A stretch of 64,000 nt of DNA, taken from contig NW_025408674.1 in assembly GCF_020360975.1 (NCBI RefSeq), positions 2,356,001 to 2,420,000 on the forward strand. The letters run 5' to 3'. The first letter of the stretch is position 1. Every line of letters begins with the position of its first letter. This document shows, piece after piece, positions 21,840 through 32,419 of the stretch. The notes below the pieces were generated by a model. The model saw nothing but the letters and a program-made list of their open reading frames with translations, searched no databases and was not told the DNA's origin. Both the position numbers and the translations under genes were made by a program. The stretch is from Hirsutella rhossiliensis. Taxonomy: Eukaryota > Ascomycota > Sordariomycetes > Hypocreales > Ophiocordycipitaceae.

Positions 21840-21918
21840 AGAAGGCGTTGGAAAGGAGAGGAAGAGGAGGGCGAAGGAAAAAAAGGAGGGGGAGGGGGAG
21901 GGGGAGGGGAGAGGAAAG
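21840..21918 (+). repeat. Homopurine tract with (GGGGGA)n, G-quadruplex-prone
   Basis: Almost 80 bases of nearly pure purine on the plus strand, ending in four to five consecutive GGGGGA-type units. The core satisfies the usual four-G-run quadruplex pattern with one-base loops. Confidence 0.85.
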
Positions 21919-22629
21919 ACGCATGTATGTACAACGCAAGCACACCAAAGCCTGGCCGTCAAGGCTGTACGAATGGCCGAGACGTGAGACATTCCATGCC
22001 GCGCTCTTTGAGTGTACGAGCACCCTTCTCCTCGTCTCCTTTTCCGCACCTCACACCCCCGCCCGTCCTTGGCGGCGGTAAACAACGGCCGTTTGGAAAA
22101 GGCAGGGTGCAGGCGGCATCATGGCACAAGGCGGCATCGTGCAAAGCCGGCAGATGGAGGAAGAGGCGACACGGCATCTGGAACAGAGAAGACGGCGACG
22201 GCAAGGCAGCAGCATCTCAGGAGCCCATCTCCGTGGCCAGCCCAACGGGCCGAGGTAACGTGAACAACAACAAGCCATGTGTTGTGCTGTTTTGTTGGCA
22301 CGAGGCCGGCGACGCCGGGTCCGTGTCGGCGATATTCACCGACCGGCCAACCGTCTTTGGCCTTGTAGTACCTACATGCCTTGGCTTGCCCGTCGCGCGG
22401 CGGTACTCGATACAGTCAGACTTTGGGGGATGAGAGTGTAGATGGGTGTAATTATTGCGGACTTGTTACGGAACCTGGTACAAGACGCGGCTTAGGAGGC
22501 CCTGTCGTGTATCGCTGACGGGACGGCGAGCCCTAGATGACTGGAAACGACCCCATTCGCCAGCCAGCCTCATCTGCGCCGTCATGTAGCTGTCTGTACA
22601 GTACCCCGAGCATGTAATCAATCATCTGC

Positions 22630-22662
22630 GAGGCTCCCCTCCCCCTCCCCTCCCCCTCGTCG
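22630..22662 (-). repeat. C-rich tract, G-quadruplex-prone on the minus strand
   Basis: Repeated CCCCTCCCC units give at least four G-runs on the minus strand separated by one or two bases. It has a similar purine/pyrimidine bias to the 21.9-kb tract but lies in opposite orientation. Confidence 0.75.
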
Positions 22663-24504
22663 CCTTGGCTGCCGCTGCCATCTTCTGACAAGACGCGGCG
22701 CCTGTTTCCCCTGGCCGGGCGGGGGAGGGGACGACGGACGATACGGAGAGACTGCAATGTACAGTAGGTGGATCGTGCAAGGCTTACGGCATGTGTGAGA
22801 GAGAGAGCAGAGAAGCAACGGCTGAGCAAGTCTCTTGGGTGACAAGAGGCCTCGCACGAGGGGCTTTCGAGGACGTCACGGCGCCGAGCCTCGAGCCCAA
22901 TCAGCCTCAGCGTGGCGGCATACGTTGGCTTGCCCCAGTCACGCCGGCCTCGGAGCGCATGTGACGACGGGCCAGTTGAGCGTGCGCGAGGTCACTCGCC
23001 CCTGCGCTCCGTGCTGGTAGGCCAGGCCTTGCTGTTCTATTGTTTTGCCTGTTGTTGGCCGTGGCGCCCCTTGAACGATCATCCAGAGGACCGGGTTGGC
23101 GAGCAAGCATATTTGGTAGGTACGTAATCGAGGGCCAGGCGGTGCATCGTCAACAGGCGCGTCGAGCACGAATACCGAGTCATGGCTTTTCTGCACTTGC
23201 ACATCCACCTCTCCGTCACGGCGATTTGCGCAGGGCTTCTGATAGGCACAAGACGACCAAAGCCCTCGATTGGTCCGGACGGCGGGACCATTCTCGTGGC
23301 CTCAAGTCGAATGAAAAACCTGGCCGACCGGGGACGCCACCTTGAGCCAGCCCACTCGTCGGGAGCCTGTCGATATTCCCCTGTCTGCCAATTTCCCCTC
23401 CTCCACGGTCGACCGACGAGGGGCTGGGGGTCTGTACACTGGTCCAGCCGGTGGGTGAGTCGGAAGCCGTCGACGTCGAGCCGTCCGTCAGCTCGGCAAA
23501 AGGTCTCTTCTGTCCTTGCGCTGCGCATCAGGCATTGCAAGTGGGCATCATCGAGTGCTCCGGGGCCCCGTCATTTCGCTTGGTGACGAGTGCCGAAGAA
23601 ATTCGTGGGCAAACAATGGCGGCCGGGGGGCCTCCAGGGCATGCAACCGTGTTTTGCTTTGGCCCGACAAACGACGACGGGGGCAGCGCCTTGGCTGTCG
23701 AGATTGCGATTCCCGGGGGGCTGCTCGTCGTCGAGACAAGGGCCGAGTGGCGACCAACAGCTCGAGCCATGTTCTTGCTCCTTCTACGAGGAGCGACGAC
23801 AGGCGGGCAGCCTAAGAGGAGATATCCCGACGCAATTACGAGATGACGGTGCAACATTGAACAAATCTCCAGGTGTCACCAAGCACGGCACAGTACGAGT
23901 ACGAGCATGTCACTGTACCGCCCGTTGTACAGGGCTCGCACTCTTGCTCAACGTGCCATCCACCGGCGGACCCTGGCAGCTTGTCCGACAACGGGAAAAG
24001 ACTCTCTCCATCTCTGTCTCTCTCCGGAACCGACGACACACATTTGGGGCCAGAGACGCCGAGGCGTGCGCCAATAGGGCACCATCAGCACAACAGTAAG
24101 CGCTCGCGGCTTCCAGCACTGTGTGGCTGTGGCGCGAAGCTTCTACCCGTGTCGGTAGCTGCTTGTTCATCCTCGGCGCACAGGTACCTACGGTGGCCAC
24201 ACGCCCCTCCCCACCGACTGTACCTTGCCTCGCTGGGTTGCTGCTGCTGCTGGCAGCCCGCCGTGCCGTCGGGTGCCCCCACCCCTCCCTACAGAGCACC
24301 CTACGCCTACCGGCCTACCTAGGTGCCTACCTATATTAGGCGCCCCCCTCCCCTGAGCCCACGCCCACGGCGCTGCGCAGCCCCTGTCGCATGCCTGTCC
24401 CCCCGCCCCCTGTTTAAGGTCCTGTTTGGCCGCGAGCGAGGAAAAAAACAGCACAACCTGGAGCTGTCTGTCGGTAGCGCAGCGCAAAGCCTTCCCCCAA
24501 CCTG

Positions 24505-24515
24505 CATATATATAC
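24505..24515 (+). promoter_or_regulatory. TATA box, candidate core promoter of the 25068 gene
   Basis: CATATATATAC is followed about 30-60 bases later by a CT-rich stretch (CCTCCTCCTCCCTCTCTC) typical of fungal transcription start regions. If used, the leader is about 500 nt. Confidence 0.45.
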
Positions 24516-24796
24516 CGCGACGCACGCCCGCCGCGCCCAACCTCCTCCTCCCTCTCTCTTCTTCCTTTCAAGGCCTTGGCTTCTGCCAATCATCCACTCA
24601 GCAAATTTCACATTCACTACAGCAGCTTCAGGCCTCTCGCCACCGACGACGCCTCGACTTTGCCGCTCCTTCACACACGTCTCATCATCGCTGTGTCCGG
24701 CGACTCTGAATCGACTCCCAGCTTGCCAGGTTCGCCCGCGACTTGGCTATAAATTTCCTCCTTTACCGAGGAAATTTCCCGTCTTCCGCATCGGTC

Positions 24797-24856
24797 ATGT
24801 TTGCAGCAGCAGAAGCCTTTTCTAACCCCTACTCTTCCGACCACATACCGAGGTGA
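24797..24856 (+). promoter_or_regulatory. Upstream ORF of 19 codons in the leader of the 25068 gene
   Basis: ATG at 24797 opens MFAAAEAFSNPYSSDHIPR and stops with TGA at 24854-24856, 211 bases before the main start. If the leader starts near 24540 this uORF would lie in the mRNA and could dampen translation of the main ORF. Confidence 0.4.
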
Positions 24857-25067
24857 CGGGCCTCGCACCATTCCGCTTGACCCTCGCGTCTCTTCCCCGG
24901 CGCGCGAAACCAAAAACATCCGCAGACTTTTCCACCGCTTCATCCACGCACGCCCACGCTGCAGTCTTCGCAGCGGCGACTTCTTCTCGCCCCGCCACAC
25001 CATCAGCGGTCGGGGCGTAGTTTGAAGCAACGGCCAAGTTGCTTGTCGACGGCCAGAGCCTAGGATC

Positions 25068-26309
25068 ATGAACTATTCTTCGCCGCGAACCCCCGGATCC
25101 ACGCCGATCCACGAGTGGGAATACTCCCGAATGTCGTCGGCCACGCCCACGCCATCGCCGCGGACCACCTGGTTCGACTCGGCAACCCCCCGGCGCCCGG
25201 CCACCCGTGCCGCCCACCACTCCCGGTCGAGCAGTTATGCCCAGCAACATGGCTCCTTCACTCCGCGGGCCCACATGGAGTCCCCGCGCTACAATAGCTA
25301 TGGGGACTACTGCACGGTAGATGTGAGTGCCAAAGATTTCTCGTCGTCGCGCCGGCCTTCGGGTCCCTTCCCGCCTTATCCCGCGCGCGATCGCCGGCAC
25401 TCGTACGCCCATGTCCGGGCTTCCACCCCGTATGGACAATCAGACGAGGACGAGATCATCGAGGTGGACCGGCACAACATCTTCTTCCTGCCTGGCCAGT
25501 CGCGGTCCAAGGGTCGTCGCTACGCTCATGGTCCAGTTGACGATGGGGTATGGCACGCTAATCACGGCGACTACCTGCAGAGCGCCGCCCACTACGCGGA
25601 TCCGGCCTACGCCCGCACCGCTCAGTACGAGTCTCCGCGGCCCCAACCCCAAGGCCGGCCTCCCACCAGCCATTCCCACGCCCGCCGCGCCTCGGCTTCG
25701 GTGCCCCAGCGTTCGGCAACCACCAAACCCACCAACGCCAACCGGCCCAAGCCGCCGTCGCCCGCCAAGGCCACGGATGCCGACGCCCGCCGGCACAAGA
25801 TTCCCACGGGATACTCGCTCAAGAACTGGGACCCGTCCGAGGAGCCCATCCTACTGCTGGGGAGCGTCTTTGACGCAAACAGCCTCGGCAAGTGGATCTA
25901 TGACTGGACCGTCTACCACGAGGGCGCCACCACGCCCATTGCCGATATGGCTGGTGAGCTCTGGCTTCTCCTCATCCAGCTCTCTGTCCACACCAAGGAA
26001 GCCGAGGACAAGGTGGGCCAGGTGCGCAGCGCGGAGAACCGAGAAATTGTGGACGAGTTCATTGACGCCGGCGAGCGGCTCATGGACAAGCTGAGGACGT
26101 TGCTCAAGGCCTGCGAGGCACCCATGCTCAAGGCCGCCCGGAAGAAGCAGTCGAGCCTGGGCAAGAACTCGGGCGTTGAGTTTGTCGAGACCCTCTTTGG
26201 CCGGGACCGGGAGCTGGCCAAGACGGAGAAGTTCATGCAGAGCGTCCGGCTCTTCAACCTCCGGTTTGATGCCAACTGCTCCGATATCCTCAGCAAGCCC
26301 ACAGCCTAG
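25068..26309 (+). CDS. Conserved fungal protein of unknown function, disordered N-terminus plus helical C-terminal domain
   Basis: A single open frame of 413 codons. Residues 1-240 are Ser/Pro/Arg/His-rich, low-complexity and probably disordered. From about residue 243 a folded-looking domain starts (KIPTGYSLKNWDPSEEPILLLGSVFDANSLGKW in two overlapping motifs) and continues through an amphipathic helical region to about 410, with many acidic and basic residues in heptad-like spacing. I recall similar proteins in many Pezizomycotina genomes annotated without experimental support, some under the misleading name 'vegetative cell wall protein'. There is no signal peptide or membrane segment, so a cytosolic role is likely. 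The first ATG fits the start of the Ser/Pro-rich region; no upstream in-frame start is seen close by. Confidence 0.85.
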   Translation: MNYSSPRTPGSTPIHEWEYSRMSSATPTPSPRTTWFDSATPRRPATRAAHHSRSSSYAQQHGSFTPRAHMESPRYNSYGDYCTVDVSAKDFSSSRRPSGPFPPYPARDRRHSYAHVRASTPYGQSDEDEIIEVDRHNIFFLPGQSRSKGRRYAHGPVDDGVWHANHGDYLQSAAHYADPAYARTAQYESPRPQPQGRPPTSHSHARRASASVPQRSATTKPTNANRPKPPSPAKATDADARRHKIPTGYSLKNWDPSEEPILLLGSVFDANSLGKWIYDWTVYHEGATTPIADMAGELWLLLIQLSVHTKEAEDKVGQVRSAENREIVDEFIDAGERLMDKLRTLLKACEAPMLKAARKKQSSLGKNSGVEFVETLFGRDRELAKTEKFMQSVRLFNLRFDANCSDILSKPTA

Positions 26310-29300
26310 GTGTGGTCTACCAACCCGGGGAACCTTGTCTCGGAGCCGGCCTTGCAAACGACGGATTCATCCATGGGAAGGAATTTCCTTGTCTTTTTTC
26401 TCCTTCCTGCCCGGCCTGGATCCCTGAGAGAGGCCCATGCCATCGGATGGACAGACCACCCGGGGCTGTACAACATGCCACGTGGAGCCGTGGACCTGAC
26501 TCGCGTGGATTTCCTTGCCTTCGTTCCAATGGCCGGATTCTTCAACTTGACACTGGAGCAATGTCTAGAGTTTTCCTTAACTACTATCTACAAGACGACC
26601 TCAAGGCGACCTGTACTACCAACATGCACGCGTGCAAGACACTGGACGAGGAGGACATTGGACCATTTATAGATACCCAACGCTTTGATGGCAAGCGTCG
26701 CTAGCGAACGAGGATGCTGCGTGGGGGTGCTTTTTTTTTTGAGAGAGAGAGAGCGAAGCAGCTCTGCTGTATAAGTTACGAAGATTTCTTCTGAGGTTAT
26801 GCGGATTTTTTGTCGATGGAAAAGGCAAGGGAAAAGTGTTGGTCCGGAAGCCCACTGGACACGGCTATCCGGGAAGGGCTGTTTGGTTCTTTTGGGCTGC
26901 TGATCCTGATCCTGACCTCGGTTCGAGAGAAGAGAGGTGCACATGCTAGAGAGGCTAGAGAGCATTGTTGGTGGAGGCGGTACATACGTAATGACGAGTA
27001 AATACACACATGCAGCGAATAGGGTTTGCCTTGCCTGACTGTGACAATCGTTTTGTCCCGAGCGGGCTTGACTGCTTGGACGAGAGTGAAGAGGGGGTTG
27101 GCGGATGCTTGGCGGATGGGGCTGCAGCGTCCGGAGAGCATCCTCCCCAGTCAGCTCCAGCAGTCCGATGACTTCCCTCAGTTTGTCGCCTCGAAATCCT
27201 CTACAGACTTTTCTTGTCCCCCTTGCAGCTGGTACGGCTGGGGCGTTAATACAGTGAGTGTCTGCCCCATCAGCAGCGTGGATGGCGCATCATGGCTGGC
27301 GCATCATGGCTATTCCCGCTAGAGAATTTAGGGTTTGGAGGGGGCTTTCCGCCGCCGGGCCGCTAGCCGGGCCGGCCCCGCCGAGTGACGTGCGCGGCGG
27401 AGCGGAGACGCCTTTTCCTGTCCCCCGCCTCCCTTTTTCCCATTTCTTTTTTCCTACACCCTCCACCCTCTTCCGTCGGTCTCGGTTGATTATTTACTTT
27501 GCCCGCGGAGAAAGGGACGCAGTGGATAAGCGAATGAGGTGCGGAGGATTGGAAGCTCCGAGCGGAGAGACGTGTTCTCGGTCGACGACATCCGAAGAGG
27601 GGGGTTGGGATAGAGCGATGGGCGAGGCGCGTGGGCGGGGAGTCAGAGGCCAAGGGAGAAAGGTGAGACTACCTACGACGCGTGTGAGAGAGCGTGGTGC
27701 AGGCTCAGGCTCCCCCTTCCGCTTTCTCTCTTGGGTGCTCAGGTAATCTTGCGCAAATGCGTCCAGAGGCCATGTGGTGTGGAAAGCCCGTGACCAGCGA
27801 TTCTTGCCGTCTTCCATTTGAGTATGTGTGGCGTTGAAGCATCGTCCGTCAAGCCTCCCATCGCCACGGGAAACTACGGAGTCGCGTGCTGTGTATTTGC
27901 GAAACATGGAGGCTCCAAAGCACATGCAAGTCCATCATTTCCCAATCCATCCCTAGTCTTTCTCTCGGACCAACCAAGTATCACGAATACGCGCGACTCG
28001 GACGCGGCTGAAAGCCTGAGTCACCATCACCACTCGGCGGTCCTTGTCTTTGCCTATCTCCCTTTCCCTGCCTCTTTACACCCATCCCACCCAGTGCCGG
28101 ACGGACTTGAGGTGCCGACCGAGACACAAAAGAAAGAGAGGGCTGGGGTGACGCAGGGGGGGGAAAGGGAAAGGAGAGGGTACCGTAACAAGCAGCTAGG
28201 GGGCTAGAAAGACGTTCAGCGCCCCCACACCATATCCGCGGCGGACACGCTTTGAGTCCTTGCCATTCGTCGCACAAGCGCGTGGTTGCATTGCCTCGAG
28301 GGCTTCTGTGTGTCTCGGCTCTCCAAGGTGTGTGTGGCTGGCCAGGCAGGACACGCGCTCGGCGGCGCCTGTGAAGCGTTCACAGGCATGTCTCGGTAGT
28401 GTGGCGAGAGAGTCTTTCTCAGCTCTCTCGCAAAGCTGGCCAGCAGGAGGGCTACAAACAAGGGAGGGGGCGTGAGTGAACAGCCGTGTGCTTCGGGAGG
28501 AAGGCTCGGACTCTGACCCGGCCCCTTTGCTTTTCGAGATTTCGGCGGTTGGTCAGAGCCAGGAGAGGGAGTGTGAGAGTTGCGAAAGGGGGATTGGCGG
28601 GCTGGAGGGGGATGCCATCAGCAAATGCGATGGGAGGTTGCACGGGGGCTGACGGCTGCTTCCCACGTGCATACCAATAGCCGCCTTGAGTTCGCGACTT
28701 CCATCTCGCCAATCAAGTGCCCCGTCGCGTGCAGCCCAGCCCCTGTACCGTACATGATCTATTATCCCTCATCGGCAAGAGAGACGAGTTGTGAGCTGAG
28801 ATTCTGTGATACCCCTCCTTTGCGCCCTCGTCCCAGCCACCTCGGTGAACGAAAGACGTCGTTGCTGGGGATCAGATACCTCCTGGTAGAGTTCATCGGC
28901 AAAGTGAAGAAAGGCGCCCTGATGCAGCCACCTTCCTGACACTCTGCCCCTCCTACTTCAAGTCCTCGGCCGTGACTCTGTCGGCTGCTTTTGTTCTTCT
29001 CAGCCGCGGAGATCGAATGCGCCGATGCGAAGGTGAGAAACCCCCCTCCCCTCCGTTCGGACCTCGGACGTGGGGAGGAATAGGAGAGAAGTAAGCGGTT
29101 GGCAGCCTTGTTGCGCCCACCTCGTGAAACCACCTGCCAAGATCATCCTTTCCCTCCTCCTACTCCTCCTCGTCCCAGCCGCACAGTGCTTCTCGAACAG
29201 GTGGTCTGAGGTCTAGCCTTAGCAAGGGAGAGAGGGTGTGCGTGTGTGACAGGGAGGGGATGAGGGGGGCGACGCAGTGTGATGAGGACCACGTGCGAGA

Positions 29301-31080
29301 CTACTCCCAGCCAAGTCTCAAGCATCTTTGCGACGGATAAAAATAAAGCTTCGAGACAGGAAGTACAACTGCCTCGGAACCTGCGGCTCTTCGCCACGGA
29401 ATCATTTTCGGTGCCGAGGGGCCTGTGACAGTGAGAGAGAGGCTTGCGAGTGGGCGTTGGCAACGTCATTGGATGCTGATGCGGAGAAGGACATTTTCGT
29501 TCTGCGGTGCAAGCAAGGGACCCAGCCGGCTCGCATCATGCACCGTCGCCTTTTCGCACGTTTTCGTTGCCTTGCTTGCGAGCCCTGCCATGTCATGCAG
29601 CCCGAGCACTGGCCAGTAATTAAGGCTGCGTCCACTTGTGACCCCGCGAGACGGGGAGGGTGAGGCCCGATGCAGGGGGATGGACGGCGAGAGCGACGAA
29701 GGCAGCCCTTCGACGCATTGGGCTGGTCATTGAGTGGATGATGATGATGATGCTGCCCACCCACCATCACTCACTCACACGTCCAGCCAGCCAACCACCA
29801 GACCCCGCCTGAATGCTGTCTCGTCCAGGCCTTTGCGCTCGTTGCTGCGGGACAGTATTGCATATGCATGCGTGTGGATGGGGATGCAATGGTAACCCTC
29901 CGGCGGCCGCGGCAAAAAAGGTACAAGACTGGCTTACCCTGGATATTGATTGCTCGTCCAACGAAAACGTTGGATGGAGGTGGGAGGGAAGGGAAGGGAA
30001 AATTGTTTTCCAAGCATCAACTCTGCGAAAGATTCTAACGAGGAAGAACGAGGGTGGCAAACTTGGGTAACATCGCTTCTTTCCGGCTTTGCTCCTGTTT
30101 TCGTCTGTACACAGCTTCTAGACGGATCCAAGGATGAAAGGAGGATGGACCTCGAAATGAACGACATGACGACAAGTGTGAACGACGAACGACGAGTATC
30201 CCTTTGGCTCACACATCGCAGTAGATTCAGCCGTGATTGGTCACCGGGACTCGGGGAGTCTGAAAACATAAGCCGGCACCTCCGGAATCTCCCCGAGCCC
30301 GGACCAACCTCCAGCATCCCCGGAAATGTGGCTTCGGATACGTCGGGCAGGCCTTCCCCGCGCAGGCCCGCGGTTCGCCGACAAGCACCGCTGCCCATGC
30401 AGGGCTTACCGAAGGCAGAAACTACGCCCCCGCGCCCTTCGTCTCGAGCTGGACCATCCGTTCGGGCCAGGAGGGGTTGGGCAGGGCCCGGCCTCGGCTG
30501 GTGCATGTGGTGTGGGGCCGGCGCGGGGGCCGGCGCGGGGGCCGGCGCGGGGGCCGATGGGGGCAGAGGCAGCGCATGCAGGTTTGGGCGCGACCAGGTA
30601 GGTGCAGACGCGGTGTTGGGGGAGAGGAGTTCGAAATACACGGCGAGAGGCGTGATTAGTGAGAAAGTCTGCTCGTATGAGTTCGCGAATTGAAATCAAC
30701 ACAATGCTGCCCTGACTTGCGCCAGAGACGCTCAAGTCCGTCCATCACCACGAGGAGCCGGGTATGTGCGGGCGTGAAATGGCAGAAACAGATACGCTAA
30801 CTCCATGGTTGAAATGATTGGTATGGTGGATGAGGCTTTCGTTCTTTACTTCCGCCTCGAGGTGGGTGCTGCCGTGCGATATCTGCTCTCGAGTAGTTCT
30901 GGCCCGACGCGTCGGGGGCTCAATGCGAGGGAGCAGACGAGCCAACGTCAGGCACAAACCTTCGTCTAGCCCTTTTTCGTACGGAGTTTTCTGGCGGATT
31001 CAAGCTCGAAACGTTGTGTCGCAGCCACATTAGAGCCGCATCTTTAACCCGGCCTCGGCCTCGGCAACTCGACCGAGGGC
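26310..31080. other. 4.8-kb intergenic interval without a supported gene
   Basis: A T-run followed by (GA)n at 26730-26753 probably lies in the 3' flank of the preceding gene. The longest frames (247 codons at 29950-30693 on plus, 235 on the opposite strand) overlap each other and owe much of their length to a GC-rich tandem repeat. I see no domain and no splice structure worth calling. The part near 31080 is the 3' flank of the deaminase-family gene. Confidence 0.5.
30514..30556 (+). repeat. 12-bp GC-only tandem repeat (GGGGCCGGCGCG)
   Basis: About three and a half copies. It reads as Gly-Ala dipeptides in one frame and is G-quadruplex-prone on the plus strand. Confidence 0.85.
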
Positions 31081-31743
31081 TCATTTCCACACGCTCGAGG
31101 TTTCCATGCCCGCGCTCTTGACTTCCTGGTACGTCTGATTCAGGGAACTGTACATGTTCTTGACGTGCTGGATCTCGTTTAACCACCCCTGCCGCTCTGC
31201 CTGGTCGTCGATGCCGACAACGATGTCGGCGAGCGAGTGGCCCTCGAAGAACTTGTTAGAGCGATTATAGAGTGGGCGCCCCTCTAGCCGCCCGTCCGTC
31301 TCGCCGGCGCGGACGCAAAACACCTCGTGCAGGATATCAATGTCGTGGGGGATGGAGAAGAGACTGCGGCTATCGTCGTGGGTGAAGAGGTAGTAAAATT
31401 CGCCGAAGCCGGCCCAGGCGATGGCGCTGAGGCATAGGCTACAGGGCTCGTGGGTGGCGAAGAAGAGGCAGTCGCGGCGCGGGTCCGGGCGAGCGGCCGG
31501 GTCGGGAAAGTCGACGGTGAAGAAGCGCTGGATGCAGTTGACTTCGCCGTGCAGCAGGGGCGAGAGGCGCTCGTTATTGGTGGCCACGCTGAGGGGCCGC
31601 AGGTCGGAGCGGGCGAGGACGGCGGCGCCGAAGACCTTGGACCCGGAGGCGACACCCTCGCGTGTAAGGGGCACGATGGTGCCTTGGATGAGCTTGAGAA
31701 TGGCCGAGAGCAGCGCTGAAGGAGATTCTGGCGGCGGGGCCAT
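31081..31743 (-). CDS. Cytidine/deoxycytidylate deaminase-family zinc protein
   Basis: 220 residues in one open frame. The zinc-site motif of the CDA fold is present: HGEVNC near residues 66-71 (the proton-shuttling Glu after the His ligand, with Gly in the usual Ala position), followed by PCSLCLSAIAW near 100-110, which supplies the two Cys ligands. The segment after it (FGEFYYLFTHDDSRSLFSIPHDI) is compatible with the fold, and the C-terminus is a helical extension. The substrate (free base, nucleotide or RNA) cannot be told from motifs. No targeting signal is seen. The gene is divergent from the methyltransferase at 32420 with a 676-bp shared promoter region. Confidence 0.85.
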   Translation of the reverse strand: MAPPPESPSALLSAILKLIQGTIVPLTREGVASGSKVFGAAVLARSDLRPLSVATNNERLSPLLHGEVNCIQRFFTVDFPDPAARPDPRRDCLFFATHEPCSLCLSAIAWAGFGEFYYLFTHDDSRSLFSIPHDIDILHEVFCVRAGETDGRLEGRPLYNRSNKFFEGHSLADIVVGIDDQAERQGWLNEIQHVKNMYSSLNQTYQEVKSAGMETSSVWK

Positions 31744-32419
31744 CTTGGCTCGGGGGAGGGTCGGATATGAGTCGTTATATTCCGTGCCGATGTTGTGGAT
31801 ACTATCGGATTCCTTGCCACTTGCTGGAGAGTCGAGGGACCAGTAATGATATGAAACTCAGAAACAGCAAATGGCGGCGAGCGATATGCAGAATGGTGTG
31901 ATAAAGGGGGTTAAAGTCGGGCGGGGCCGGCATGTTTCCACCCGGCATCGGCCGCTCGTACCCGGCGGGCCCCGCACATCGCCGGGCCGCTGCCGGTTCC
32001 CCGCCAAATACGGTAGCTCGTCTTGACAATGCTGGCCAACGATTTCCCGCCCGGGACATAACAAGATGGCTCAAGGGTGACTTATGCCATAGGCGTTCAC
32101 TTGATACCCAAGACAAATTACAGGTAGTGTATGAATGAAGTGCGAGGGAATGATGGATGACTAAGCAACAGATAGCTGGGTGGGCGAGATTCGAGATTTA
32201 TTGGCAGAGAATTCATCGTCAAGCCTTCAGTTGCCAGCTTCCACTTGGCAAGCGACGCATTGACGAAACACTTCTCTATATGTGGACATGCCCAACGCTC
32301 TCTTCCAATCATTAAAGACAGCCCCTCGCTGGATCGGGCGCCGGCCGGTATCTTGACCCAGATCTTGCAGTAGCGAACTTCCTCTCGTTTTCCGTCTTCC
32401 TCTACCCGTCTCCGCGAGC
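31744..32419. promoter_or_regulatory. Divergent intergenic promoter region
   Basis: A 676-bp gap between two start codons facing away from each other (31743 minus, 32420 plus). A CT-rich tract (TCTCGTTTTCCGTCTTCCTCTACC) directly before 32420 looks like a transcription start region. No clear TATA box. Confidence 0.5.

Larger units (their letters stand above)
18296..25067. other. 6.8-kb gene-poor interval
   Basis: Dozens of overlapping open frames occur on both strands (the longest about 240 codons), but none shows a recognisable domain, a good initiation and splice structure, or exclusive coding-like composition. I call no protein gene. The interval holds two purine/pyrimidine G4-type tracts (21840-21918, 22630-22662). 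Its right end is the promoter and leader of the 25068 gene. A non-coding RNA or a large regulatory region is possible but not shown by sequence. Confidence 0.5.

Noticed and set aside
24822..25439. 205-codon minus-strand ORF over the start of the 25068 gene
   Set aside because: Antisense to a Ser/Pro-rich coding region, Arg/Gly-rich, no domain.
29950..30693. 247-codon plus-strand ORF
   Set aside because: Low-complexity Gly/Ala repeat from the 12-bp tandem, overlapped by an equally long minus-strand ORF; no start context or homology seen.
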